A DNA stretch of 64,000 nucleotides. Source: Nitrosomonadales bacterium (GTDB taxonomy: Bacteria; Pseudomonadota; Gammaproteobacteria; Burkholderiales; Gallionellaceae). The stretch is taken from contig JACQFX010000013.1 of NCBI GenBank assembly GCA_016199835.1, positions 124,001-188,000 on the forward strand. The letters run 5' to 3'. Positions 1 through 11,534 of the stretch are shown piece after piece (within the stretch, counting starts at the first letter, position 1; every line of letters starts with the position of its first letter). The notes under the pieces were generated by a model. The model was not told where the DNA came from. It made no database searches and saw only the letters and a list, made by a program, of their open reading frames with translations. Both the position numbers and the translations under genes were made by a program.

Positions 1-2
1 GC

Positions 3-1934
3 CTGCTGCACGAGACCATCATTCCGCCGCAGCATCGCCAGGCGCACATCATGGGCATGAAGCATTTCCTGGAATCCGGCCATGGCCCCGTGCTCAATTC
101 ACGCTTCGAGATCACCGCCCTGCACAAGGATGGGCACGAGTTCCCCATAGAGCTGTCCATCACCCAGTTCAAGGTCGCCAACCAGAACCTGTTCACTTCT
201 TTCATCCGCGACATCACCGAACGCAAACTGGCCGAAGAAGAATTGCAGCTCGCCGCCATGGTGTACGAAAGCAGCAGCGAAGCCATGGCGGTCACCGATG
301 CGTCCAATCGCATCATCGCCGTCAATCCCTCCTTTGAAAAACTGACCGGCTACGATGAGCATGAAGTCCTGGGCAAAGATCCCAGGATCCTCAGCTCAGG
401 CCGTCAGGACAGGACGTTCTATCAGGCCATGTGGCATGACATTAAAACCCTGGGTTATTGGCAAGGCGAATTGTGGGATAAACGCAAGAATGGGGATATT
501 TACCCAAAGTCCCTGACCATCAATACCATCAAGGGCAGTGACGGCGAGATACACCGCTATGTGGCGCTGTTCTCCGACATCACCAAGAAAAAAGAGAGCG
601 AGGAATTAATCTGGAAGCAGGCCAACTTCGATATGCTCACCGCCCTGCCCAACCGCCGCATGTTCCGCGACCGCCTCGATCAGGAGATCAAGAAAGCGCA
701 CCGTAGCGGCTTGCCTCTGGCGCTGATGCTGCTCGACCTCGACCGCTTCAAGGAGATCAATGACACGCTCGGCCACGATATGGGTGACGTGCTGCTCAAG
801 GAAGCAGCCTTCCGCCTGTCCGCCTGCGTGCGTGAATCGGACACCGTGGCGCGGCTGGGCGGCGACGAGTTCACCATTATTCTGAGTGAACTGGACGATC
901 CCGCCAGTGTTGACCGCATCGCCCGTGACATTATGCAAAAGCTCGCCGAGCCATTCTGCCTGGGCGACGAGACCGGCTACGTCTCGACCAGCATCGGCAT
1001 CACCTTATACCCGGACGATGCCACCGAGATCGATTCCCTGCTCAAGAACGCCGATCAGGCCATGTATGCCGCCAAAAACCAGGGACGCAATCGGTCCAGC
1101 TATTTCACGCCATCCATGCAACAGAACGCGCAAGCACGCATGCGCATGGTCAGCGATTTGCGTAATGCAGTCCTGGCCGCTGATCAGTTCCTGCTGCATT
1201 ACCAGCCCATAGTGGAGCTGGCCAGCGGCGCCATACACAAGGCGGAAGCGCTGATCCGCTGGCAGCATCCGGTGCATGGATTGATCAGCCCCGATCAATT
1301 CATCCCCATCGCCGAAGAAACCGGCTTGATCGTCGAGATCGGCGACTGGGTGTTCCACCAGGCCGCCGCCCAGGCAGTGCGCTGGCGCGCCATGCACGAC
1401 CCGGAATTCCAGCTCAGCATCAACAAATCCCCGGTACAGTTCCGCGACATGAGCGGCACGCACTCTGCATGGTTCGAGCACCTGCAAGCGCTCGGCCTTC
1501 CGGGCAGCAGCATCACGGTGGAAATCACCGAAGGATTACTGCTGGATGCCAACACCAGCATCGCGGACCAATTGCTCGCCTTCCGCGATGCGGGCGTACA
1601 GGTAGCGATAGATGATTTCGGCACTGGCTATTCGTCACTGTCCTATCTCAAGCGCTTCGACATCGACTACCTGAAAATAGACCAGGCTTTCGTGCGTAAC
1701 CTGAAGGCAGACTCGGACGATCTGGCGTTGTGCGAAGCTATCATCGTGATGGCGCACAGGCTGGACATCAAGGTGATCGCGGAAGGCATAGAAACCGAAG
1801 AACAGTGCGGCCTGCTGCTGGCTGCCGGGTGCGACTATGGGCAAGGCTACCTGTTCTCCAGGCCCATCCCCGCCGCCGCATTCGACGCATTCCTCAGCGA
1901 ACAGCCCCGAAAAATCGACCGTGCCCACCCCTGA
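3..1934 (+). CDS. PAS-GGDEF-EAL protein (c-di-GMP synthesis/breakdown), 5' end missing
   Basis: The reading frame is open from the first base, so the N-terminus lies outside the window. What remains is the tail of one PAS domain, a complete second PAS domain (about 200-590 bp), a GGDEF domain and an EAL domain. The diguanylate cyclase motif GGDEF is intact, and an RxxD inhibitory I-site (RESD) lies five residues before it. The EAL domain keeps AEALIRW, DDFGTGYSS, the Lys of YLKID and AEGIETEE, so both activities look possible. Proteins of this build are cytoplasmic or membrane-anchored c-di-GMP regulators responding through PAS to redox, light or ligands. No membrane segment is visible in the part present. 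The last 14 nt overlap the GTG start of the next gene. Confidence 0.93.
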   Translation: MLHETIIPPQHRQAHIMGMKHFLESGHGPVLNSRFEITALHKDGHEFPIELSITQFKVANQNLFTSFIRDITERKLAEEELQLAAMVYESSSEAMAVTDASNRIIAVNPSFEKLTGYDEHEVLGKDPRILSSGRQDRTFYQAMWHDIKTLGYWQGELWDKRKNGDIYPKSLTINTIKGSDGEIHRYVALFSDITKKKESEELIWKQANFDMLTALPNRRMFRDRLDQEIKKAHRSGLPLALMLLDLDRFKEINDTLGHDMGDVLLKEAAFRLSACVRESDTVARLGGDEFTIILSELDDPASVDRIARDIMQKLAEPFCLGDETGYVSTSIGITLYPDDATEIDSLLKNADQAMYAAKNQGRNRSSYFTPSMQQNAQARMRMVSDLRNAVLAADQFLLHYQPIVELASGAIHKAEALIRWQHPVHGLISPDQFIPIAEETGLIVEIGDWVFHQAAAQAVRWRAMHDPEFQLSINKSPVQFRDMSGTHSAWFEHLQALGLPGSSITVEITEGLLLDANTSIADQLLAFRDAGVQVAIDDFGTGYSSLSYLKRFDIDYLKIDQAFVRNLKADSDDLALCEAIIVMAHRLDIKVIAEGIETEEQCGLLLAAGCDYGQGYLFSRPIPAAAFDAFLSEQPRKIDRAHP

Positions 1935-3525
1935 CATCCCCGCTACTGCCGCAGCGCAAGCCATTTCCAGCATCCAGCGCAGAGTCGTCATCGCCGCCTG
2001 CTTCGGCACCTTCCTCGAATGGTACGATTTCCTCACCTTCGCCTCGCTCGCCACGTATTTCAGCGTGCTGTTCTTTCCGCCGGAGAATCCGACCGCCGCG
2101 CTGCTGGCGAGCCTCGCCACCTTCGGCGTCGGCATGCTGGTGCGTCCGCTGGGCGCGGCGCTATTCGGTTCGCTGGCCGACAAACATGGCCGCCGCCCGG
2201 TGTTCATCGCCACCATAGTACTCATGGGTGTAGCCACATTCGGTGTGGGCCTGCTGCCAACTTACCAGCAGGTCGGCCTGCTGGCGCCCGCGCTGTTGCT
2301 GGCTCTGCGCCTGTTGCAGGGCTTCTCGGTCGGCGGCGAAATCGGCGGCTCGGCGGTGTATCTCACCGAACACGCGCCGGCGAACCGGCGCGGCATCTAT
2401 ACCAGCGTGCTGCAATTGATGGGGCCGCTGGGCATACTGGCTTCCACGCTACAGATACTGTTGCTGCAAACGCTGCTGAGCGATGCCGATTTCCATGACT
2501 GGGGCTGGCGCGTGCCCTTCCTGCTTTCCGCTTTGCTGTTGCTGATTTCGATTAAGAGCCGCATGAACTTGCACGAGTCGCCGGTGTTCATCCGTATGAA
2601 CGAGCAGCGCGCCGTATTGCGGACACCGCTGCGCGCCTGTTTCGCCGATGCACACACGCGCGGACGCATGGCGCTGCTGTTCTTCTGTATCTCCGCAGGC
2701 GGCTCGCTGCTGTTCTTCTCGTCGCAGGTCTATACCAACGTGTTCCTCAAGAACGTGGTCAAGCTCGACGCGCAGACCGCTGGCACGCTGGTGATGACGA
2801 CCACGGTGCTGCTGATCCCGCTGACCCTCTTCTGCGGCTGGCTGTCCGACCGCATCGGACGCAAGCCGGTGCTGCTGGCCGGGCTGCTGCTCGGCTGCCT
2901 CGCCATCATGCCGGTGTACAAGGGTTTGCTGCATTACGGCAACCCGGCGCTGGAACGCTTCAACCGTGAAGCGGCAGTTGAGCTTTATGGCGATGCCTGC
3001 GATTACGGCCCGTTCACGGCAGCGCGCAACGACTGCGAGCGCAATCAGGAACTGCTTACCAAGCTCGGCGTGAGCTACACGCTGCATCCCGCGCAAACTC
3101 CGAGCGAAGTGCGTGTGCATCTGGGCAACGGTGTCGAAGTGGCAGGCTTCCACTCCAGTGAACTCACAGCCGCGCTGAAAGCCGCAGGCTGGCCCGAACG
3201 CGCCGATGCGCAGCAAGCGGATCGCAGCATGATCTTCCTGCTGCTGATCGTCCCGCTGCTCGCAGTTGCACTCATCACCGGCCCGCAGACCGCCGTGCTG
3301 GCCGAGCTGTTCCCCGCGCGCATGCGCTACACGGCGGCGGCGCTGCCGCATAATCTCAGCGCCGGATGGATAGGCGGCATGGCGCCGTTCATGATCACGC
3401 TATTGAGCGTGAAAGCGGGCGATGCGCTGGCCGGCCTGTGGTATCCGGTTGGCCTGCTCACGATGGCGCTGACCGTGGGCGTGCTTTTTCTGCCGGAGAC
3501 GCGCAACGTCACGCTCGACGAGTGA
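1921..3525 (+). CDS. MFS transporter, metabolite:H+ symporter (MHS) type
   Basis: A 12-helix permease of the ProP/KgtP/ShiA-like MHS family. FLEWYDF precedes the first helix, the loop 2-3 signature is GSLADKHGRRP, and the matching loop 8-9 motif is WLSDRIGRKP. I place the start at GTG 1921, overlapping the previous gene by 14 nt. An in-frame ATG at 1837 would give an N-terminal extension lying wholly inside the EAL gene and with no transporter character. A hydrophilic insert of about 90 residues (roughly residues 340-435, with two Cys) separates helices 9 and 10 and should face the periplasm. The substrate cannot be read from the sequence; organic acids, osmolytes and aromatic acids are typical of the family. 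Confidence 0.85.
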   Translation: MPTPDIPATAAAQAISSIQRRVVIAACFGTFLEWYDFLTFASLATYFSVLFFPPENPTAALLASLATFGVGMLVRPLGAALFGSLADKHGRRPVFIATIVLMGVATFGVGLLPTYQQVGLLAPALLLALRLLQGFSVGGEIGGSAVYLTEHAPANRRGIYTSVLQLMGPLGILASTLQILLLQTLLSDADFHDWGWRVPFLLSALLLLISIKSRMNLHESPVFIRMNEQRAVLRTPLRACFADAHTRGRMALLFFCISAGGSLLFFSSQVYTNVFLKNVVKLDAQTAGTLVMTTTVLLIPLTLFCGWLSDRIGRKPVLLAGLLLGCLAIMPVYKGLLHYGNPALERFNREAAVELYGDACDYGPFTAARNDCERNQELLTKLGVSYTLHPAQTPSEVRVHLGNGVEVAGFHSSELTAALKAAGWPERADAQQADRSMIFLLLIVPLLAVALITGPQTAVLAELFPARMRYTAAALPHNLSAGWIGGMAPFMITLLSVKAGDALAGLWYPVGLLTMALTVGVLFLPETRNVTLDE

Positions 3526-3582
3526 GCGCATTTCCCCGCCGATGAAACTGGCGGCACAGCCCCATCTGTTATCATCGCGCCC

Positions 3583-5439
<1,857 letters not shown>

Positions 5440-5535
5440 TTTTCCAGAGTACGACTGCCTCGGTTCGGTGGTTCATGGCCAATGAAAAAACAAATGCCGA
5501 TTGGACTCGGCGCTAACACTCAGCCTGACCTGATC

Positions 5536-7500
5536 TCAATGTGAATATTGCCACTTGTCACTATTTCCGGCTTGTTCATTCCGGGTACGGTTGCAGATAG
5601 TTCCGGCGCGTGCCGATTCTGCAAGCTGATTAGCCTGCCTGTATATATCTGCCAGCATACAGGATGCCCGCATGTCGGGCGGAGATTGCTCCAGAGCCGC
5701 GCCCAATAATTTTTCTGCACCGCCTATATCTCCGACCCCAGACAAGGCCAAACCAAAATTCTTGTATACCGTTCCGCGCATATACTCTGGCAGAGTTGGC
5801 GATTCCGCAGCCATGCGCAACTGTGGCACAGCTTCCTGATATCTATCATTGCTCAGCAGCCATATCCCGGCGTTATATTGAACTGCTGCATCGGCAGGAA
5901 AACGATCTGACAGCGCCATCCATTCGTCCGTCAGAATATTTTCTTTGAACCCTCTCCAAACATAGGTCAACGGAGGATTCCACTTGGCCCTGTCGGGCGG
6001 GTTATTCAGGATGGCGCCCAAACCCCACAAAGTACCCATGACCTCACGCAGCTCGTCAGCGGAACCGGAATTGGAGCGCACCATCTGGTGGGCGCGACTC
6101 AGTTCAGTCGTGAGCTTTCTGAAATCCGCATCGGCTATGCCATCGATAACCTTCCCCGCTTCGCCATACGCACCTTGAGGCCACAGCGAAAACATTATTT
6201 TCTGGGTGGCAATGTAGTAGTACCAGGGATAGGAGCTGAAGTCGGCATGCGTTAATGTCTCTCCGCTACGCCAATCGCCTGGGCGCACGGCGGTCTGGAA
6301 CCCAATCGCAATAGCAACAGCGAGCATGACAGCATTGCGCATTTTCCAGCTCAGGCGCCACGCCAAACTGACCAGCAACAGCATGACTGGCCACACCGCA
6401 AGAAACAGAAAGCGATCCGCAACGAGTGAGGGGGTGCTGAACGGCAACAGTTGGGCATAAGGCAAACAAAACAGTGCGAATGCCAGCAATGCAAAACCTG
6501 CAAGAGAACGCTTACGAAAAACCAGCGCCATTCCAATCATGGCCGACAACAATACAACTAGCCCTACAGCAACCATGATGAAAAGCCTGGGGTCATCCAG
6601 CACGGGATATATGAAGTGACGACTTTCCGGACTGATGGCCAGGCGCGCCATCCAGCCAAATATGGCTAGCGTCCTTGTAACTGCTTCAGTTCCAAAATAG
6701 AACGGGAGTTTTACAGCACTATTTGCGGAGAAGAACGTTGCCATACAGGCTGCCAGAAACAGGCAGGCAAGTGGCCATAGCAGCACTTGTATGGTGTGGT
6801 GTGGTGTGGTGTGGTGTGGTGTGGAAATATCTTTCCTGAAAAGTATCCACAGCAAGGCGATGACAGGTGCCACGGCAACGGCTACTGCCTTTGAAAGTAT
6901 CGCAGCCAGCAAGGCGACTAAAGCCGCTGCTGCGTATCGCGGAGAAAGCCCGGGCTCCCTTCTGGCGCGCATGGACAACCAAAGCGCCAGCAATGAGAAT
7001 ACGCCAGCGAGTATGTCTTTGCGCCCACTGATCCACACCACCGCCTCGACATGGGCGGAATGAATTGCAAACAAGGCGGTAACTATCGCCGCTGCGTATT
7101 TAACCCCCCTGTCTTCCGGACGAAAATATTTCCAGACCTCAGTTGTCGCCAGGTAGACCAGTGGCAGACACAGCAGATACAGAAGAATGTTGTGCATTCG
7201 GAATTCCAGCGGGTTCCAGCCGAACAATGTCAGGTCTAACCAGTAGGAAATATCCCGTAACGGCAGAATCTCGGAAAAGGCGTTGTATGGCTCAATGAAG
7301 AGTTGCCACAACCTTGTAAATTGCAAATCCTCCAGCCGCTTGGTGATATAAACAGTGTCGTCGGAAATGAACGGGTAATCGATCGCCTGCATATAGGCTG
7401 CAACAGCCAACACCGCGCTGATCAGCACCAGCAACAGTGGAATATGTTGTCGCATACGTTCAGGATACACAAGCATTTTCCAAGAGAACTCCAACTTCAT
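5536..7500 (-). CDS. Polytopic membrane protein with GT-C-like N-terminus and C-terminal TPRs
   Basis: The protein has 654 residues: a series of hydrophobic helices over about the first 430, then a soluble region ending in TPR-like helical pairs (about residues 550-640). The first extracytoplasmic loop contains the acidic stretch YPFISDDTVYI, resembling the catalytic Asp loop of GT-C glycosyltransferases. With the TPRs, the layout recalls TMTC/PMT-type protein O-glycosyltransferases. This assignment is by architecture only; no donor or acceptor can be named. A pentanucleotide tract sits inside the coding sequence (6792-6824) and encodes a His/Thr/Pro run between two helices; changes in copy number would shift the frame. 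The start may instead be Met16 (7455), just before the first helix. Confidence 0.7.
   Translation of the reverse strand: MKLEFSWKMLVYPERMRQHIPLLLVLISAVLAVAAYMQAIDYPFISDDTVYITKRLEDLQFTRLWQLFIEPYNAFSEILPLRDISYWLDLTLFGWNPLEFRMHNILLYLLCLPLVYLATTEVWKYFRPEDRGVKYAAAIVTALFAIHSAHVEAVVWISGRKDILAGVFSLLALWLSMRARREPGLSPRYAAAALVALLAAILSKAVAVAVAPVIALLWILFRKDISTPHHTTPHHTIQVLLWPLACLFLAACMATFFSANSAVKLPFYFGTEAVTRTLAIFGWMARLAISPESRHFIYPVLDDPRLFIMVAVGLVVLLSAMIGMALVFRKRSLAGFALLAFALFCLPYAQLLPFSTPSLVADRFLFLAVWPVMLLLVSLAWRLSWKMRNAVMLAVAIAIGFQTAVRPGDWRSGETLTHADFSSYPWYYYIATQKIMFSLWPQGAYGEAGKVIDGIADADFRKLTTELSRAHQMVRSNSGSADELREVMGTLWGLGAILNNPPDRAKWNPPLTYVWRGFKENILTDEWMALSDRFPADAAVQYNAGIWLLSNDRYQEAVPQLRMAAESPTLPEYMRGTVYKNFGLALSGVGDIGGAEKLLGAALEQSPPDMRASCMLADIYRQANQLAESARAGTICNRTRNEQAGNSDKWQYSH
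6792..6824. repeat. Pentanucleotide microsatellite (TGGTG)6.6 in a coding region
   Basis: TGGTG is repeated 6.6 times without interruption on the plus strand (CACCA on the coding strand), wholly inside the GT-C/TPR gene. The unit is not a multiple of three, so gain or loss of one unit truncates the protein. This is the usual form of a slipped-strand contingency locus. In the present state the frame is open. Confidence 0.9.
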
Positions 7501-7566
7501 CGAGGCATGGAGCCAGTAAATAATCGGCGGATTGGCTACAGGCGTAATCTCCCACTGAACCGTAAA

Positions 7567-8883
7567 TCAAGCATGCATCGCGTTCAACTGTTTTGCGATG
7601 ATGTCGTGATTCAGCCACAGCACGGGGCCAGCAGGATTCGAGGTCTCGCGGAACATCAGCGGGCCGGTGCCTTCCAGCACCAGCGCACTCAATATATCCG
7701 TCACCAGTGCCTTTTTGTCCTTGTGCATCTGCGTAATCTCATCCGAGGTGCCTATCATCAGATCGGCCAGCTCCACGCTGTTGTCCATCGGCCACGTGCT
7801 GAAATCACGATAGTGCTGCGACACTCCGTTGAGGTTGTAGTCCTCGATTTTCTGCAGCAGGCTGGCGATCGAGTTCCCTTCTTGCAACAGCTCGTCACAG
7901 GCTTGCCACTGGCTCTTCGCCCATGTTCCGTCGCCCTCTTTCTTCAGGGCCTTGAGCAGCGGGAAGAGGGATAGCTCCACGCCGACGAAAATGTCGGAAG
8001 AGTTGGTACGTATCTCCGGGCAGTTGTATACCGTCGCCTTGATGCCCTTGGCCCATGCCTCTTCTGCGATGCGTTCGAGGCGCATCTTGGCCTGGCCCTG
8101 CGTGTAGTTGGAATATGTCTGCCATTGGTATTGATCGCCGATCAGTATCTCGGTGCCATGGTAGCCGTAAGCCGTGTAACGCACCTGCCCGCCACTCTTT
8201 TCCAGACGTGCACGTATCACCGCGCTCCCCTCGATCAGATACTGGAAAGTGTTGGCCGTAACTTCGTCGAAGTTCATCAGGATCAGCTTGCCCAGATCGC
8301 TGTCGAGCAGTGCGCGCGAAGACAGAAAACGTTCGCCCCGGCCTTTGTAGATGCGGTTCGCAATCGCGAGGAATACCTTGACCTTGGGGATGCCGCCCGC
8401 CATGGTGTGCGCAAAGAAAGCATTGCTGCCGTCGGGAATCATGCCGTCCAGCTCGGCCATGACTTTTGCTACGGAATCCTTGAAGCGCTTTACGCCGACC
8501 GCATGGCATTTCTCGATGTGTGCGAAATCCAGCTTGTCGTCCTGCCAGCCTTTGAGCGTCATGTTGCCCAACATATCGGTCGGCGTCGGCTCGCCTGCCG
8601 GCGCATCCAGATCGAAGCCCGCCATCAGCGGCACATTGATAATGCGTCCGCCCAGATTGGCCTCGGCGGCGGCATGTTCTTCAGCGGTCAACGCGCGCAA
8701 GGCATTGTTCTCATCGCGGCGGCCAACGGTGACACCGACTATGGTCATGCCAACCTTGCGCGCCTCGTTGATCAAACCATTGGCGTAACCCCGACCGAAT
8801 AACTCGCCGAACAGTACGAACACATCGCCTTTGCGAAAAATGTTGGTTTGCGGAATGGTTCTCAGCGGCACGGGTTGCTTCAT
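7567..8883 (-). CDS. FabMG-like family protein (possible enoyl-ACP reductase)
   Basis: A soluble protein of 438 residues. The N-terminus (PLRTIPQTNIFRKGDVF, then VLFGELFGRGYANGLI) and internal stretches such as AHTMAGGIPKVK and YGYHGTEILI match my memory of the family annotated as FabMG, a triclosan-resistant enoyl-ACP reductase unlike FabI/K/L/V. GELFGRGYANGL may form a nucleotide-binding turn, but I cannot place catalytic residues. The assignment rests on remembered similarity. The gene is co-directional with the unrecognised gene at 8996-10177, 112 nt upstream, suggesting a shared transcript. Confidence 0.55.
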   Translation of the reverse strand: MKQPVPLRTIPQTNIFRKGDVFVLFGELFGRGYANGLINEARKVGMTIVGVTVGRRDENNALRALTAEEHAAAEANLGGRIINVPLMAGFDLDAPAGEPTPTDMLGNMTLKGWQDDKLDFAHIEKCHAVGVKRFKDSVAKVMAELDGMIPDGSNAFFAHTMAGGIPKVKVFLAIANRIYKGRGERFLSSRALLDSDLGKLILMNFDEVTANTFQYLIEGSAVIRARLEKSGGQVRYTAYGYHGTEILIGDQYQWQTYSNYTQGQAKMRLERIAEEAWAKGIKATVYNCPEIRTNSSDIFVGVELSLFPLLKALKKEGDGTWAKSQWQACDELLQEGNSIASLLQKIEDYNLNGVSQHYRDFSTWPMDNSVELADLMIGTSDEITQMHKDKKALVTDILSALVLEGTGPLMFRETSNPAGPVLWLNHDIIAKQLNAMHA

Positions 8884-8995
8884 GTAACGGACTCCAGTGT
8901 GAATGACAGTTCAAAACGAATGTGGATGGTAACCGAAATAGCCGGGTTTACAAAAAACCGATAAGGACCGGCCACTCCCCTCGCCTGGGCTTTAC

Positions 8996-10177
8996 CTATT
9001 CCTGCGGCCAGTGCGCCGTGGCGATCCCTTCGCCCAGATCGGCTTCGACCAGACGGCGGCGCACCTCAAGCAAGTGTGCAATCAATGCAGGCTCATGCCC
9101 GGCATAGGCTTCGGCGTCCGGCACGCGGTTCACCACGACACCGAGCAATTCGGTGATCGCGTTGCCGATGGAATTCTGGCTGATGGTCACGATCAGTTTG
9201 CCCGCGTCGTTGCGGTAGATAAGTTGCTTGAACGCGGGCTGCCAGCGGATGGCGTTGGCATATTTCGCATCCACGATGCAGTGGTCGCGCACCTTCTTCG
9301 CCGTCTTCATGAAGTCATTATTGAACAGCAGCACGCTTTCCACCTGTTCCGGGAAATACACGTCGGGCAACATGGGCGCGTTATGCGTGGAGACTTGCGA
9401 AAAGAAACTGCGGTAGAAATCGATGAAGCCTTTCAGCACTTCGTCGTATTCGCGCCAGAAGTGCACGTCCCGGAGCGCGGCAGCTCCGCCCTGTATCTCC
9501 CAGCTCGGCAAACCCTGCGGATATCCGGTCAGCGCGATGCGCGCATCCGCGCCGCTGACGGGCTTGAGGATACGCAGATGCAGCGCCCGGTCGAAGAACT
9601 CGCGATACACGTCGCGCATATAAGCCTGGAACAGGCTGTGCTGGCCGCCGTCAGTGAGGTTGGGGTTGCCCGCGTCGGCCAGCCTGGCGTCACGCAAGGC
9701 CTGCATCGGAAATACTACAAAGTGATTGTGCAGCATGCGTATGCTGGGCACACCGGGAGAGGTCAGCGGCCAGGTCGCATCCAGGCTCGCCTCGCCCGCC
9801 AGTATCAGCGCCTGCTCCGGATCGGGATATTGCTCCAGCATGTAATCGATGATGATCTGATTCATGCGATCCCACACATGCTTCACGCTGTCCGCGACCT
9901 GCGTGCGCCGCACCGGACGCCCCAGCGGATTGAGTATGGTCTTGGAGGTATTGTAGATGATGGAGCAATCGAACTCGGTGCTGTGTCCGAGTGCCTTGCG
10001 ATACAACAACAGGTTCTCCTGATTCGTCAGCAAGCCGTTATTGTTCACCAGATCGTTCAGGTTCTCCGTGCTGTTGAAGAACTCGTTGTGCTTCATGCCT
10101 TCCGGCACTTCGAGCGGGATAGTCCGGAACGGCGTGACAATTTCGCGCGGGCCGGTTTGCGTCGATTCGTTTTTCAT
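8996..10177 (-). CDS. Conserved hypothetical protein upstream of the FabMG-like gene
   Basis: A soluble acidic protein of 393 residues with no signal peptide or membrane helix. I do not recognise a named domain. Visible features are an HNHF element in SIRMLHNHFVVFP around residue 150, loosely like the His clusters of HIT-type nucleotide phosphorylases, and a well-ordered alpha/beta-looking C-terminal half. It precedes the FabMG-like gene and ends 112 nt before it, so the two may act together in fatty-acid or lipid metabolism; that is only a context argument. The start ATG at 10177 follows the end of rluC by 35 nt, so the three minus-strand genes could form one unit. Confidence 0.6.
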   Translation of the reverse strand: MKNESTQTGPREIVTPFRTIPLEVPEGMKHNEFFNSTENLNDLVNNNGLLTNQENLLLYRKALGHSTEFDCSIIYNTSKTILNPLGRPVRRTQVADSVKHVWDRMNQIIIDYMLEQYPDPEQALILAGEASLDATWPLTSPGVPSIRMLHNHFVVFPMQALRDARLADAGNPNLTDGGQHSLFQAYMRDVYREFFDRALHLRILKPVSGADARIALTGYPQGLPSWEIQGGAAALRDVHFWREYDEVLKGFIDFYRSFFSQVSTHNAPMLPDVYFPEQVESVLLFNNDFMKTAKKVRDHCIVDAKYANAIRWQPAFKQLIYRNDAGKLIVTISQNSIGNAITELLGVVVNRVPDAEAYAGHEPALIAHLLEVRRRLVEADLGEGIATAHWPQE

Positions 10178-10212
10178 ATGTCAGCTCCTGCGGCTTCGTT
10201 ATACTTGCATAG

Positions 10213-11151
10213 TCACATCCCTGCATCCAGCTTGTCCACGAACTTCTGCAACTCCCTGGGCAGCGGCGCAGTGACGCGCAGCGTTTCGCCGGTGAGCGGA
10301 TGGGTGAATGCGATCGCGTGCGCGTGCAGGAACATGCGCTTCAAGCCCTGCTTCATCAATTCCTTGTTGCGCGGAAAATCGCCGTACTTGTCGTCGCCCG
10401 CGATGGGGAATCCAATATGGGAAAGGTGCACGCGTATCTGGTGCGTGCGCCCGGTCTTGAGTTGCGCTTCCAGTAGCGAGTAACTTGCCCATGCCTTCTG
10501 TAGCGCGAACACGGTATGCGACTCCTGCCCATCCTCGCGCACCATGACGCGGCGCTCGCCATCGGGGCGTGTGAATTTATGCAACGGCAACTTGACGTGC
10601 TGTTTGGCATTCTTCCATTGCCCCAGCACCAGGGTCAGGTAGCGCTTGTCGGTCTTGCCGTCGCGCATCTGCTCGTGCAGCGCGGTCAACGCCGAACGTT
10701 TTTTCGCGAGCAGCAGCACGCCTGAAGTCTCTCTATCCAGGCGGTGCACGAGTTCGAGGAATTTAGCCTGCGGACGCGCGCTGCGCAATTGTTCGATGAC
10801 GCCGAAACTGACGCCGCTGCCGCCATGCACGGCAACGCCTGCGGGTTTGTCCACGATCAGTAGCGCATCGTCCTCATACAGGATGGGAAATTCCAGCGCC
10901 GGAACGTAATCGCGCTGCTCCTGCTCCGCTACCCGCACGGGCGGGATACGCACCAGATCGCCCAGTTGCAATCGGCAAGTCTGGTCCACGCGCCCCTTGT
11001 TTACACGCACTTCGCCGCTGCGCAGGATGCGGTAAATGTGGCTCTTGGGCACGCCCTTAAGGTGTTTGGCGAGGAAGTTGTCTATGCGCTGACCGGCACT
11101 GCCTTCATCGATTTCGACCAGTGTTACAGATTCTTTGCGTAAATCATTCAT
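10213..11151 (-). CDS. rluC: 23S rRNA pseudouridine synthase RluC
   Basis: An RluA-family pseudouridine synthase. An N-terminal S4 RNA-binding domain (GQRIDNFLAKHL to VNKGRV) is followed by the catalytic domain with the conserved HRLDRETSG motif, whose Asp is the nucleophile. TGRTHQIRVH and HAHAIAFTHP close the core. RluC modifies U955, U2504 and U2580 of 23S rRNA in E. coli. I prefer the ATG at 11151 (MNDLRKESV): the in-frame ATG 14 codons upstream adds an Arg-rich stretch lying in the long leader shared with rne. Divergent pairing with rne is the same as in E. coli and supports RluC over RluD or RluA. Confidence 0.9.
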   Translation of the reverse strand: MNDLRKESVTLVEIDEGSAGQRIDNFLAKHLKGVPKSHIYRILRSGEVRVNKGRVDQTCRLQLGDLVRIPPVRVAEQEQRDYVPALEFPILYEDDALLIVDKPAGVAVHGGSGVSFGVIEQLRSARPQAKFLELVHRLDRETSGVLLLAKKRSALTALHEQMRDGKTDKRYLTLVLGQWKNAKQHVKLPLHKFTRPDGERRVMVREDGQESHTVFALQKAWASYSLLEAQLKTGRTHQIRVHLSHIGFPIAGDDKYGDFPRNKELMKQGLKRMFLHAHAIAFTHPLTGETLRVTAPLPRELQKFVDKLDAGM

Positions 11152-11534
11152 TTTGAATATACTTCGCACCTCGCGTGTGCGCCTTCGTTGCAACGGGCTT
11201 CGTTTTTCCCGTCAGACATCATGGCAGCCAGTTTGGCCGCCTACGAAGCAGCCGCCCGCCCGGTTAATCTCACTCACCGGAAAAAAGCAGTGAATGGTAA
11301 TTGATTTGTGCGCTCCAGGCATCTGTGGATTTTTGCACCTGCTGATTTTTGACGTGTCGCCTCGCCTGATTGGGTTGCGGCACTGTGAATTATAGACAAG
11401 CTAATAACGAGAACCCGAACTTGAACGGACGTCGGCTTCACAACCTGATCCCTGTTACACGATCCAGCTTCTCGCGCGCGGCTAACCGCGCGTAGACTTG
11501 CCACGCCCGTGCCGGAGCGCGGGAGACAACATAA
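11152..11534. other. 383-bp divergent leader between rluC and rne
   Basis: No gene is visible here. The stretch must hold the promoters of both rluC (minus) and rne (plus) and the long rne 5' untranslated region. A short GC-rich hairpin lies near its rne end (11474-11493), and a GGGAGA ribosome-binding site precedes the rne ATG at 11535. Confidence 0.6.
11474..11493 (+). promoter_or_regulatory. GC-rich hairpin in the rne leader
   Basis: CGCGCGG pairs with CCGCGCG across a CTAA loop, about 40 nt before the rne start. In E. coli, hairpins in the rne leader let RNase E cut its own mRNA and control its level. A similar role here is inferred from position and structure; the sequence is not the enteric one. 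Confidence 0.4.

Noticed and set aside
1837-1920. ATG 1837 as the start of the MFS transporter
   Set aside because: It would bury 28 residues without family character in the EAL gene; GTG 1921 gives a normal MHS N-terminus.
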